A stretch of 64,000 bases of DNA from Saccharothrix sp. (GTDB lineage: Bacteria; Actinomycetota; Actinomycetes; Mycobacteriales; Pseudonocardiaceae), in NCBI RefSeq assembly GCF_031180885.1, contig NZ_JAPSLK010000009.1, forward strand, positions 10,115 through 74,114. Reading direction: 5' to 3'. This document shows, piece after piece, positions 11,296 through 20,863 of the stretch. The notes beneath the pieces were generated by a model. That model saw nothing but the letters and a program-made list of their open reading frames with translations, was not told where the DNA came from and searched no databases. Both the position numbers and the translations under genes were made by a program. Position 1 is the stretch's first letter. Every line of letters begins with the position of its first letter.

Positions 11296-11973
11296 TCACG
11301 GAGGACCGGCCTTGTAGCCGACGCCGCGGACGGTCAGGACCACCTCGGGGTGCTCCGGGTCGCGCTCCACCTTGGACCGCAGCCGCTGCACGTGGACGTT
11401 CACCAGGCGGGTGTCGGCCGCGTGCCGGTAGCCCCACACCTGCTCCAGCAGGACCTCGCGGGTGAACACCTGGCGCGGCTTGCGCGCCAGCGCCACCAGC
11501 AGGTCGAACTCCAGCGGGGTGAGCTGGATCGGCCGGCCCTCGCGCAGCACCTCGTGGCCCGGCACGTCGATGGTCAGGTCGCCGATCTGGAGCACCTCGG
11601 CGGGCTCGGCCTCGGTGCGGCGCAGGCGGGCGCGGATGCGCGCGACCAGCTCCTTCGGCTTGAACGGCTTGACCACGTAGTCGTCCGCGCCGGACTCCAG
11701 GCCCAGCACGACGTCCACGGTGTCGCTCTTGGCGGTGAGCATGACGATCGGGACGCCCGACTCGGAGCGGATCGCCTTGCACACGTCGATGCCGTTCATG
11801 CCGGGCAGCATGAGGTCGAGCAGGACCAGGTCCGGTTTCAACTCGCGCAGGGCGGGCAGCGCGCGGGCGCCGTCGGCCACCACCGCGGTATCGAAACCCT
11901 CGCCCCGCAGCACGATGGTCAGCATCTCCGCCAGAGCGGGGTCGTCGTCCACCACGAGCACGCGTGCCTTCAT
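11296..11973 (-). CDS. mtrA: Response regulator MtrA (OmpR/PhoB class)
   Basis: A 225-residue DNA-binding response regulator of the MtrAB system, controlling cell-wall hydrolases, division and replication genes in relatives. The receiver domain starts MKARVLVVDDDPALAEM. The acidic pocket and phosphoacceptor Asp are in LVLLDLMLPGMNG, and the conserved Thr and Lys in VPIVMLTAK and YVVKPFKPKE. The winged helix ends in VRGVGYKAGPP. The start at 11973 gives the usual family length; an ATG at 11982 is an alternative three codons upstream. A candidate self-binding site lies at 12135-12149. Confidence 0.97.
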   Translation of the reverse strand: MKARVLVVDDDPALAEMLTIVLRGEGFDTAVVADGARALPALRELKPDLVLLDLMLPGMNGIDVCKAIRSESGVPIVMLTAKSDTVDVVLGLESGADDYVVKPFKPKELVARIRARLRRTEAEPAEVLQIGDLTIDVPGHEVLREGRPIQLTPLEFDLLVALARKPRQVFTREVLLEQVWGYRHAADTRLVNVHVQRLRSKVERDPEHPEVVLTVRGVGYKAGPP

Positions 11974-12134
11974 ACCCAACATCGTCCCACTAATGGTTGG
12001 AGCGCTCCGCACCACCCAGGGCTCATCGCCGCTGGTCGTCGCACGGGTCCACTCCGTGGTCGCTCTCGGTCGCCGTTCCACGTGCCGACCTCGCCCTCGC
12101 CGAAGGGGTTCGTCAGCGACTCATCGGTGCGGCG

Positions 12135-12149
12135 GTCACGTTTTGTTAC
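12135..12149 (-). promoter_or_regulatory. Candidate MtrA binding site upstream of mtrA
   Basis: GTCAC and GTTAC occur as a direct repeat with a five-base spacer, the arrangement reported for MtrA-type sites (GTnAC repeats). The site is in the tmk-mtrA gap, about 165 bases before the mtrA start and next to the tmk stop. It sits in a short A/T-rich stretch unusual for this chromosome. Autoregulation is an inference. Confidence 0.5.
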
Positions 12150-12158
12150 TTCGTAATA

Positions 12159-12800
12159 CTAATGGGTGAAATAGCGGTCGAGCAGCGGTTGGACGTCGGT
12201 GTTCGCCGCCCCGTCGACGACCTCCCACGGTGACAGCCAGTGCGCGGCGGCCAGTTCGTCGTACACGGCGGCGCACCGGGCCTGGAGGTCGTCGTCGGAC
12301 TCGTAGAGGTCGCGTTCGCGCTGTTCAGTGGCCTCGCGGTGGGCAGCGCGGTCGGCGGCGACGGCCACCGGGACGCGGAGCAGGAGTTGGAGGTCCGGCA
12401 TCGGGGTCCCGAAGCGGTCCACCTCCAGCGCCTTGACCCAGGCGACGAACTCGCCGTCGGCGTGCTCGCGCAGTCGTGCCGCCCCATAAGCGGCGTTCGA
12501 CGCGATGTAGCGGTCGAGGAGGACGACGTCGTACTGGGCCAGGTCGGCGCGGATCTTGGCGGCGGCGTCGCGGCGGTCTAGGGCGTAGAGGACGGACATG
12601 CCGTGGACGGAGTCGGTGATGTCGCCGAGCCGGCCGTGCAGGGCGTCCCGGACGAGGTCGGCGTGCACGTCCTCGTCGTACCTCGGGAAGGCGCCGGTGA
12701 CGACCTTCGCGCCGCGGGCGGCGAGGCCGTCGGTGAGCGCCTTGGCGAGCGTGCGCTTGCCGGCCCCGTCCAGGCCCTCGATCACGACGAGTTTTCCCAC
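12159..12800 (-). CDS. tmk: Thymidylate kinase
   Basis: dTMP kinase, 213 residues, phosphorylating dTMP to dTDP for DNA synthesis. The P-loop is GLDGAGKRTLAK (about 9-20). The DR motif is in VVLLDRYIASNAAYGAARL, and a LID-like region DRAAHREATEQRERDLYE follows. GTG start at 12800 after AGGGTGG. It is immediately upstream of mtrA, as in mycobacteria. Divergent to the HTH gene at 12944. Confidence 0.95.
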   Translation of the reverse strand: MGKLVVIEGLDGAGKRTLAKALTDGLAARGAKVVTGAFPRYDEDVHADLVRDALHGRLGDITDSVHGMSVLYALDRRDAAAKIRADLAQYDVVLLDRYIASNAAYGAARLREHADGEFVAWVKALEVDRFGTPMPDLQLLLRVPVAVAADRAAHREATEQRERDLYESDDDLQARCAAVYDELAAAHWLSPWEVVDGAANTDVQPLLDRYFTH

Positions 12801-12844
12801 GCCGCCACCCTAAGGGGCGGCCTTCCTCATCGATCGGGGGCATC

Positions 12845-12874
12845 AGATCGCCCAGTCGGGTGACTGGGCGATCT
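12845..12874. other. Perfect 13-bp inverted repeat between divergent genes
   Basis: Arms agatcgcccagtc and gactgggcgatct around a gggt loop, followed on the plus strand by tttctctc. It has the shape of a terminator, but no plus-strand gene precedes it: tmk reads away to the left and the HTH gene starts 69 bases to the right. An operator for the divergent HTH regulator, or a leader attenuator, is more likely. Confidence 0.7.
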
Positions 12875-12943
12875 TTCTCTCACCAGAACGAGTGACTACG
12901 GTGTTCCCAACCTGGGGCCTGTGCGGAAGAGGGTGGTGCCGCG

Positions 12944-13882
12944 GTGACCGCGGATTCCGGCCACGCCACGTCGGCCGAGTCGGTCGACCACCCACCCGGG
13001 TTGCCGCGCGCCCTGGCCGAGACGCTGCGTTACGGCCCGTTCCACCGCGCGCTGCACGACGCCATCGCGCACCGCGGGCTTTCCCTGGCCCGGTTGCGGG
13101 CGCACCTCGGGCAGCACGGCGTGCAGGTCGGGCAGTCGACGCTGAGTTACTGGCAGCGGGGCTTGCGTCACCCGGAGGTGCCGCGGGCGTTGGAGACCGT
13201 CCGCGCCCTGGAGACTGTGCTGCGGTTGCCCGCCGATTCGCTGGTCGCCCTGGTCGGCACTCGTCCCCAGCCGCGCCCGACGCGGGGATATGCGGAGCCC
13301 ACCTGGGTCGCCCCGACGGACTTCGAGGCCGTGCCGGACAACCGGGACCTGGAGGTGCTGTCCGCCCACGACACCGTCCTGGTCGGCCCCCAACGCGAAC
13401 GCCGCACCGTGACCACGCGGCTGGTGGTGCGGGCGCTGCGGTCGGGGCCGGACCGGTTCCTGGCCGTGCACCGGGGCGACGAAGGCTCGGCGGTGGAGAA
13501 CGCCCTGGTCAGACCGGCCGAGGGGTGCCGGCAGGGCAGACTCCGCCGGCAACCCAGGACCCTGGTCTTCGAGCTGCTGTTCGACCGCCGGCTGGACGAG
13601 GGCGAGGAGCACGTCTTCTGCTTCACCGTGGTCGACGACACCGGCGGCCCGACCCCCGGCCACGTCCGCACCTTCCGCACCCCGTGCCGCAGCTACCTGC
13701 TCCAACTCGCCTTCAGCCGCCGAGCACTGCCGGCCCGGTGCACCAAGCAGTTCCGGGCCGAGCCGAACACCGTGCCGGTGGACGTGGAGGACTTGGTGTG
13801 CGGGATCGGCGGGGTGGTGAGCGCGTATTTCACGGACATCGGGCCGGGGACCGCGGGCATCGGCGTGGAGTGGAGCGCCTAG
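12944..13882 (+). CDS. Helix-turn-helix transcriptional regulator
   Basis: A 312-residue regulator. Residues about 30-105 form an XRE-like HTH domain (FHRALHDAIAHRGLSLARLRA, then VGQSTLSYWQRGLRHPEVPR as recognition region). The remaining 200 residues form a mostly beta-rich domain of unknown fold with several Cys and no membrane segment, possibly ligand-binding. The GTG at 12944 is chosen; an ATG at 12892 in another frame is not related. Its stop overlaps the stop of the convergent DUF2510 gene by 4 bp. The perfect dyad at 12845-12874 is its nearest candidate operator. Confidence 0.75.
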   Translation: MTADSGHATSAESVDHPPGLPRALAETLRYGPFHRALHDAIAHRGLSLARLRAHLGQHGVQVGQSTLSYWQRGLRHPEVPRALETVRALETVLRLPADSLVALVGTRPQPRPTRGYAEPTWVAPTDFEAVPDNRDLEVLSAHDTVLVGPQRERRTVTTRLVVRALRSGPDRFLAVHRGDEGSAVENALVRPAEGCRQGRLRRQPRTLVFELLFDRRLDEGEEHVFCFTVVDDTGGPTPGHVRTFRTPCRSYLLQLAFSRRALPARCTKQFRAEPNTVPVDVEDLVCGIGGVVSAYFTDIGPGTAGIGVEWSA

Positions 13883-14433
13883 TAGACGTCCAGTCGGGGT
13901 GCGGATGAGGCCATTTGCGCTGCTTGGGCCACTGCTTGGGCGTCCTCGACCCGGGCGACCCGTACCGAGAACGCCGGTATGGCTCGTCTTGTGGGTTTGG
14001 TCGTGTAGACGGCGAAGGCCTTCGAGGTTCGGTCGTAGGTGATGCCCTTTGTCTGGTTCCAGTCGACCTGGATGAACTGCTTTCGCAGGACGCCCACGAA
14101 CAGGAACAGCAGGCGGCGGTCCGTGCAGGCGAGCACTCCGAAGCCTTCGCCCTGGGCCGAGGTCAGGGCCAGTACGCGTTCCTCCGGGTACAGGTAGCCC
14201 GGGAGGAGGTTGATCTCTTTCATCGAGCCCATCAGCGCTCCACGTGTGCGCTCGACGGCGGAGGCCACGTCCGGGCGGAGCGCCGGGGGTGGTGAGGGCT
14301 GCGGCGGTGGTGCCGCTGCCACGGTTTGCGCGATCTGGCGGACGGCGGTGTGGAAGGTCCAGCGGTGGCCGTCCCAGTAGCGGACCAGGGCGTCGTCGAG
14401 AGGGTCGGGGAGCCAGGCGGCGGGACGGGTCAT
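13879..14433 (-). CDS. DUF2510/PH-domain protein
   Basis: A 184-residue soluble protein. The N-terminus carries the DUF2510 signature (WLPDPLDDALVRYWDGHRWT), a short motif often N-terminal in actinobacterial membrane or secreted proteins. A Pro-rich linker follows. The C-terminal half (about 85-175) looks like a bacterial pleckstrin-homology domain: YPEERVLALTSAQGEGFGVL, TDRRLLFLFVG, then strands ending in a helix. The ATG at 14433 shares one base with the stop of the DUF4041 gene (TGATG), so the two are coupled. Upstream in-frame codons to 14544 lie inside that gene and are rejected. Function unknown. Confidence 0.8.
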   Translation of the reverse strand: MTRPAAWLPDPLDDALVRYWDGHRWTFHTAVRQIAQTVAAAPPPQPSPPPALRPDVASAVERTRGALMGSMKEINLLPGYLYPEERVLALTSAQGEGFGVLACTDRRLLFLFVGVLRKQFIQVDWNQTKGITYDRTSKAFAVYTTKPTRRAIPAFSVRVARVEDAQAVAQAAQMASSAPRLDVY

Positions 14434-15782
14434 CACTCGCCCCCGTCGTCGGACAGGTCGCCGTCGCCGCCGGCGTCGGTGTGCGCGCCGACCGCCACCG
14501 GTACGGGGGTCGCGCCGCGCCGCCTCGGGTCGGACGCGCGCCACTCCACCGCCTCGGCGGTCTCGGTGAACTCCAGGACGTGGTCGTCACCCAGGTCGAG
14601 CAGCAGTTCCCGCACCTCGGCGGGCGTGGCGTAGAAGAACTCGCGCCGGTTGTTGACCAGGTTCACCCGCTTGTGCGCCAACCGCTGGTGGAGGGCGGTT
14701 TCCAGCGCCACCGCGTCGGTGGAGAAGAACAGGGCGTGCGTGTCGAACCGGAACGGCACCGAGGCGTCGCCGAGTTCGCGGACGCGGTCCATCGGGTCGA
14801 GGCGGCGGGTCATGCCGATCTTGACCATGGCCGGGCCGAACGCGCCGATGTTGGAGATTACGTAGACGTACCCGGCGCGCTGGTTGGCGGCCCGCTCGTC
14901 CACGCCCGCGATCGCCTGGTCGACCTCGGCCAGTTGCTCGCGGGCCTTGGCGAGGGCTTCGAGGTCGCCGTTGGCCTCCAGCCGCGCGACCACGGCGGCG
15001 AAGTGCGCCCGTTCCTTGGCCAGCTTCGCCCGCTCCCGCTCGATCTCCTTGGCGACCTTGGCCTCCTCGCGCAGCCTCTCGCGGTGGGCCTTCGCCTCTT
15101 CGCGCTCGTACTCGGCTTTGACGAGGTGGTCGGCGGTGAGGTCGATCTCGACCAGGCGGAGGCGGTGGTAGTCGAGAGAGATGGAGATGCCCATGAGCGC
15201 GCCCAGCTTGCCGACGGTCTCGCGGGTCTTGGAGAGCTTCTCCTTGACCGACTCGCGGGTGTGCGGCTTGACCGAGCGGACCGCGTTGTCGGCCTCGGCG
15301 TTGTAGGCGCGGAGCATCAGCTTGGCCATGTCCCGGCCGAGCTTCTGGCCTTCCTTGACCGAGCCGTTGACCGCCCAGTTCACCTGACTGGTGACAGCGT
15401 CGCCCTTGGCGGCGTCCTTGATGCGCTGCTTCAGCGTCGCCAACGCCTCCTTGTAAGCGAGGACGTCGTCCAAGGGGTGCGCGTACTCGTAGACGCCGAC
15501 TTCTTGGAGAAGGGCCAGCTCGCGGGTCTCGACCAGCTGCGATTGCAGGGCCGCCAGCTCGGCGGACAGTTGTCGCCGCGATGCACCTAACGCGTCGAAG
15601 GTGGCTTTCTGCTGGTCGACGGCCGCTCGAAGATCACGCAGCTCGGCTTCCGCGGCCTGAGCGCCCGCACCGCGGAGTTGGTGCACCCAGCCGCGCAGTT
15701 CGTTGATCGTGGCTTGCGCGCCCATCAACTGGTCGTACAGCGCCGCTGCCTCCGGGTTCTCCCTGTTTCCGAACAACGCCAC
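14433..15782 (-). CDS. DUF4041 / GIY-YIG (T5orf172, MUG113) protein
   Basis: A 449-residue protein. The N-terminal coiled coil (about 15-90) precedes a DUF4041 region (about 90-215, with EVGVYEYAHPLDDVLAYKEAL). A charged coiled coil rich in Glu/Lys/Arg runs to about 300. The C-terminal GIY-YIG nuclease-like domain has AGYVYVISN as its GIY-YIG strand, VKIGMTRR, a conserved Glu in ALETALHQRL and the Asn near RREFFYAT. Such domain pairs occur in phages and defence-associated loci. The gene is coupled to the DUF2510/PH gene. Active-site residues look intact. Target unknown. Confidence 0.85.
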   Translation of the reverse strand: MALFGNRENPEAAALYDQLMGAQATINELRGWVHQLRGAGAQAAEAELRDLRAAVDQQKATFDALGASRRQLSAELAALQSQLVETRELALLQEVGVYEYAHPLDDVLAYKEALATLKQRIKDAAKGDAVTSQVNWAVNGSVKEGQKLGRDMAKLMLRAYNAEADNAVRSVKPHTRESVKEKLSKTRETVGKLGALMGISISLDYHRLRLVEIDLTADHLVKAEYEREEAKAHRERLREEAKVAKEIERERAKLAKERAHFAAVVARLEANGDLEALAKAREQLAEVDQAIAGVDERAANQRAGYVYVISNIGAFGPAMVKIGMTRRLDPMDRVRELGDASVPFRFDTHALFFSTDAVALETALHQRLAHKRVNLVNNRREFFYATPAEVRELLLDLGDDHVLEFTETAEAVEWRASDPRRRGATPVPVAVGAHTDAGGDGDLSDDGGE

Positions 15783-15874
15783 GCTCGCGCCCCCTCGATG
15801 TCACTGTCTGCGATGGCATTCGTGCATCGCGGGAAATGATTTCGGCGTTACGGATCATGGGGCGTGAACGCGGA

Positions 15875-15902
15875 ACGGCCCGGAGCCGAGGCTCCGGGCC
15901 GT
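15875..15902. terminator. Bidirectional hairpin after sahH
   Basis: Perfect 13-bp arms (acggcccggagcc and its complement) with a two-base loop, about 140 bp past the sahH stop and upstream of the DUF4041 gene. Together with the palindrome at 15925-15997 it forms a double hairpin downstream of sahH. The gap 15783-16041 holds no gene. Confidence 0.7.
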
Positions 15903-15924
15903 GGGCATACCTTGCGAGGCCGCC

Positions 15925-15997
15925 GTCGGCTTCTCGCGCCGCCTTTCCCGACGATCACGCTCTTCGATCGGCGGGAAACGCGGCGCGATGAGCCGAC
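15925..15997. repeat. Long palindromic element, copy A
   Basis: Imperfect inverted repeat with 32-bp arms (gtcggct at the left, agccgac at the right) and a 9-base loop acgctcttc, flanked by a gcgaggccgc word at 15914. The reverse complement of the element at 38409-38507 matches it closely, including the loop (acgcttgtc). It follows sahH. No transposase or open frame is inside. Confidence 0.85.
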
Positions 15998-16041
15998 CTC
16001 CCGGGCGGCCGAGCCGCGCGACGCCAGTCGCGCCATTCGAC

Positions 16042-17505
<1,464 letters not shown>

Positions 17506-17524
17506 GACGGGTTCCTCCATCTCG

Positions 17525-17541
17525 GGGTCGGCTGCCGACCC
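17525..17541 (-). promoter_or_regulatory. Palindrome before the sahH start
   Basis: gggtcggc-t-gccgaccc is a perfect inverted repeat about 20 bases upstream of the sahH ATG. It could be an operator or a leader hairpin close to the ribosome site. I see no match to the SAH riboswitch consensus. Confidence 0.35.
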
Positions 17542-17636
17542 TACCGCCCGCCACGCCGGGGCTCCGGGTCGGCTGCGACCGGACCGGCGATGCACCACTA
17601 TGGCGGGGCTGGCGAGGACGGCTCGCGGGAGGTTTC

Positions 17637-20033
17637 GTGCTGATTCCCGGCCCCGACACCCGGGTGGTCGAACTGCGCGTGCACGGCGTCCAGGGCACCA
17701 CCCCGCAGTCCCTGGTGGACGCGGTGGCCGCGGTGGACGTCGCCGGTGACGGGCTGGGGCGGATCGTGCGCCCGGCCGACCGGCTGCGCAGACCGGCGCC
17801 GGGGCCGGTGCTCCAGGCGGGCGGGCGGCCGGTGCCGCGGGTGGTCGAGGGGTACGTGTGGGGCGGGATGACCTCCGGCGGGTGGGCGAAGGCGACGTGG
17901 GCGTTGCTGTTCCCGTTCTCGCTGGCGAACGTGGCGCACTGGATGCTGCCGCCGGTGCCCGCCGGGTCGGTGTCCGCGCACCTGCTCGGGGTCGCGCTGC
18001 GGGCGCTCTTGCGGCTCGCGGCGCTGCTGCTGACCGTGCTGCTGGTGGCGCAGGTGGCGGTGATCAGCCTGGACCTGGTGGCCGCGCAGTGCCTCGCGCC
18101 CGGGTCGACGTGCCTGTGGGGGCCGTTCGTCGACCTGCCGTGGCTGCGGTCGGTGGTCGGGATGGCGCCGATCGCGCTGGTGGTGCTCGTGCTGCACCGG
18201 GTGTCCAGTGTGGACTGGCGGATCGAGCGCAAGCACGTGCCGGCGTCCGGCCCAGTGGGGTCGAGCCTGCCCGGTGCGCACGTGGCGACGGACCCGGACG
18301 TGCCCGCGCTGCGGGTGCTGCACCTCGTGGCGGCGCTGGGGACGGCCGTGGTGGTCGGGTTGGGCGGGCCGCTGGGGCCGCTGGTCGCGCCCGGGCGGCA
18401 CGGTGTGGCGCTGTGGGTGTGCTGGGGGCTGGGCGTGGCGCTGGTCGGGTTCGCCGCGCTGGCCGGGATGCTGCTGGACGACCCGACCGGCGGCGCGCCG
18501 CACCGGGGTGGCCGGTGGCTGCGGGCTGTGCTCGGACGTCGGCCGCGGCGGGTGCTGCTGGGGTGCGCGTGGGCGGTGTTCGCGGTGGCGGTGGGGTTGT
18601 TGACGCGGCTGCCGGACCGGTTGCCGGGCGCGGACCTGGCCGTTCAGGTGGTGGCGGCGCTGGTCGCGCTGGTGTGCGTGGGCCTGGGTCTGCTGCTGGT
18701 GCCGGCGGCGTTGCTGGCCCGGCGGGCCTGGCGGGACCTGCCGCGCGACCAGCGGCCGTGGGCGGGCGGGTGGATGGCCGCGCCCGTGGTGGCGGTCGCG
18801 GCGCTGCTGGGCGGCGGGTTCGGGGCGGGTCTGGCGCTGACGCTGCGGCGGCTGCTCGGGCACGGCGTGCTGCCGCGCGGGTACGACTACATCGCGCTGC
18901 TGTGGGGCTTGGCCGGGGTGGCGGGGCTGGCCGCGGTGCTGGTGATGGCGTTGACCACGGGGATGGTGCGGTGGAGCGCGCTGCGCCGGGGCGAGGAGTG
19001 GGCGCGGGAGGCGGCGCTGCTGCACTCCGGTCGGGCGCGGGACGTCGTGCGGGCGGCGCGGGCCTGGTGGTGGGCGCGGTGGCAGCAGCGGCACAGCCAC
19101 CACGTGGTGCTGATCGCGGCCGGGGTGCTGGTGGCGGGCGCGGTGCCGGCGGCGGTGCTGCGGCTGCGCGAGGTCGACCCGCCGGGGTGGGCGCGGCCGT
19201 TCGCGGCGGCGGGGGTCGTGGTGCTGGCCGTGCTGGCGCTGTCGTTGCTGCGGGCGGTGTGGTTGGCGGCCCGGCGACCGGACACCGCGCGGCAACTCGG
19301 GGTGCTGGCCGACCTGGCGGCGTTCTGGCCGCGCGAGGCGCATCCGGTCGTGCCGCCCTGCTACGCGTTGAAGGTGGTGCCGGAACTGGTGTCGCGGGTG
19401 CGGGAGCACCTGGCCGACCCCGGCACGCGGGTGGTGCTGGCCGGGCACTCGCAGGGCTCGCTGCTGGCGGCGGTGGCGGCGGCCCGGCTGGTGGAGGAGC
19501 TGCCCGAGGACCAGGTGGCGCGGCTGGGCCTGGTGACCACGGGGTCGCAGTTGCAGTGGGCGTACCAGCGCGCTTTCCCGGCGGTCGTGCCGCACAGCTC
19601 GCTGGCCGCGTTGTCGGGTGGCTTGAACGGGCGGTGGCGGGCGCTGTGCCGGGGCACCGATCCGTTGGGCGGGGCGGTGACGACGTGGGGCCGGCAGGTG
19701 TTCGACGGCATGTTGCTGGGCGTGGGCTTCCTGCCGGACGGGACGACCGGCGCCCTCCCGCCCGCGCAGCGCGGCCCGACCGGGGCGTTGGTGCTCGGCG
19801 GCGACCACTGGCTGCCGGACCCGCAGCGCGGCCCGTTCCCGGGGCGGCGGTGGGCGCCGGGCGTGAACCGGCACGCCGACTACACGTCCGACCCGGAGTG
19901 GGACCGGGCGGTGGCGGTCGCGGCCGGCCTGGAGGACCTGGCCGCGCCGACCGCGGCACCCGGCCTGGTCCTGCCGGTGGCGCGCAACGCGCCCGGACCG
20001 ACGTCGTCACCCGATGTCGTCCCGGGCGGGTGA
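17637..20033 (+). CDS. Polytopic membrane protein with alpha/beta-hydrolase domain
   Basis: A 798-residue protein. An N-terminal soluble part ([20 protein letters not shown]) resembles the first strand region of lipase-like hydrolases. About eight hydrophobic segments then run between residues 85 and 545. The C-terminal part holds a nucleophile elbow [20 protein letters not shown] (GHSQG), typical of serine lipases/esterases, with candidate acid and base residues further on ([16 protein letters not shown]). The GTG start at 17637 follows GGGAGG by four bases. The gene is divergent to sahH and followed by a Crp-like regulator 90 bp downstream. Substrate unknown; a membrane-lipid or surface ester is plausible. 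Confidence 0.75.
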   Translation: MLIPGPDTRVVELRVHGVQGTTPQSLVDAVAAVDVAGDGLGRIVRPADRLRRPAPGPVLQAGGRPVPRVVEGYVWGGMTSGGWAKATWALLFPFSLANVAHWMLPPVPAGSVSAHLLGVALRALLRLAALLLTVLLVAQVAVISLDLVAAQCLAPGSTCLWGPFVDLPWLRSVVGMAPIALVVLVLHRVSSVDWRIERKHVPASGPVGSSLPGAHVATDPDVPALRVLHLVAALGTAVVVGLGGPLGPLVAPGRHGVALWVCWGLGVALVGFAALAGMLLDDPTGGAPHRGGRWLRAVLGRRPRRVLLGCAWAVFAVAVGLLTRLPDRLPGADLAVQVVAALVALVCVGLGLLLVPAALLARRAWRDLPRDQRPWAGGWMAAPVVAVAALLGGGFGAGLALTLRRLLGHGVLPRGYDYIALLWGLAGVAGLAAVLVMALTTGMVRWSALRRGEEWAREAALLHSGRARDVVRAARAWWWARWQQRHSHHVVLIAAGVLVAGAVPAAVLRLREVDPPGWARPFAAAGVVVLAVLALSLLRAVWLAARRPDTARQLGVLADLAAFWPREAHPVVPPCYALKVVPELVSRVREHLADPGTRVVLAGHSQGSLLAAVAAARLVEELPEDQVARLGLVTTGSQLQWAYQRAFPAVVPHSSLAALSGGLNGRWRALCRGTDPLGGAVTTWGRQVFDGMLLGVGFLPDGTTGALPPAQRGPTGALVLGGDHWLPDPQRGPFPGRRWAPGVNRHADYTSDPEWDRAVAVAAGLEDLAAPTAAPGLVLPVARNAPGPTSSPDVVPGG

Positions 20034-20123
20034 GGACGGGGTTCGGCACCGCCCGGATGGAGCAGTACCGGGCCGTGCCGTCGGCCCTCTTCTCCCATGT
20101 GGAACCTCTCAGCGGGGGTGGAG

Positions 20124-20807
20124 ATGGCTGAACAGGACTGGCCCGTCCGCACCCTCATGGACCGGCTGCGGCCGGCCACCCGGCAGGAGCTGCTGGGCAT
20201 CGGCGCGCTGGTGCGCTACCCGGCGGACCGGCGCGTCATCGAGCAGGGCGCGACGGACAACCACGCCCTGCTCCTGCTCGACGGGGTGGTGAAGGTCCAG
20301 GTCACCGACGAGTCCGGGGAGACCGGCCTGCTGGGCGTGCGCGGGCGCGGCGACCTGGTCGGCGAGATGGCCGCGATGGACGGCAGACCGCGCTCGGCGA
20401 CCGTCGTGACCTGCGGCGACGTCGTGGCCCGGCTGATCACGTCGAAGGAGCTGATGGCGTTCCTGCACCGGCGCACGGACATGTTCGTGGAGCTGATCAC
20501 GATGCTCAACGAGCGCCTGCGCTGGGTCAACGACCGCCGCCGCGACTTCCTCGCCCGGCCGGCGGCGGAACGCGTCGCGCGCGTGCTCGCCGAACTGGTC
20601 GGCACCCACGGCACCGAGCAGGCCGGGGGCTGGGTGCTCGGCATCCCGCTGACCAAGGTCGAACTGGCCTCCATCGCCGGGATGAAGCCCCGGACGGCCG
20701 AGAAGGCGTTCAGCGACCTGCGGAAGGCGGGTGTCGTGGTGAGCCACGTCCGGCGGGACGTGCTGATCCCGGACCTCGACCGGTTGCGCCGGTTCGGCGG
20801 GATGTGA
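20124..20807 (+). CDS. Crp/Fnr-family transcriptional regulator
   Basis: A 227-residue regulator with an N-terminal cyclic-nucleotide-binding-type barrel (about 15-130; GRGDLVGEMAAMDGRPRSATV is the phosphate-cassette region, with an Arg in place) and a C-terminal Crp-type HTH (about 165-225; IPLTKVELASIAGMKPRTAEK). It is not clearly the global Crp, since it lacks the most typical cassette. The ATG at 20124 is preferred; an ATG nine codons earlier is possible. Its stop codon lies inside the first copy of a direct repeat with three TGTGACG words. Confidence 0.85.
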   Translation: MAEQDWPVRTLMDRLRPATRQELLGIGALVRYPADRRVIEQGATDNHALLLLDGVVKVQVTDESGETGLLGVRGRGDLVGEMAAMDGRPRSATVVTCGDVVARLITSKELMAFLHRRTDMFVELITMLNERLRWVNDRRRDFLARPAAERVARVLAELVGTHGTEQAGGWVLGIPLTKVELASIAGMKPRTAEKAFSDLRKAGVVVSHVRRDVLIPDLDRLRRFGGM

Positions 20808-20844
20808 CGCGCACCCAGCGGGATGTGACGCGCACGTTGTGACG
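20797..20844. repeat. 18-bp direct repeat with three TGTGACG words
   Basis: gcgggatgtgacgcgcac occurs at 20797-20814 and 20818-20835. The first copy includes the stop codon of the Crp-like gene. A third TGTGACG is at 20838. TGTGA is half of the Crp consensus, but here the words are direct, not inverted. The convergent GlmL-like gene ends 20 bp further on. Confidence 0.75.
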
Positions 20845-20863
20845 TCCACCCCAGTGGGGAGGC

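Noticed and set aside
17506..17640. SAH riboswitch upstream of sahH
   Set aside because: Only a short palindrome is present; I cannot find the riboswitch consensus helices.
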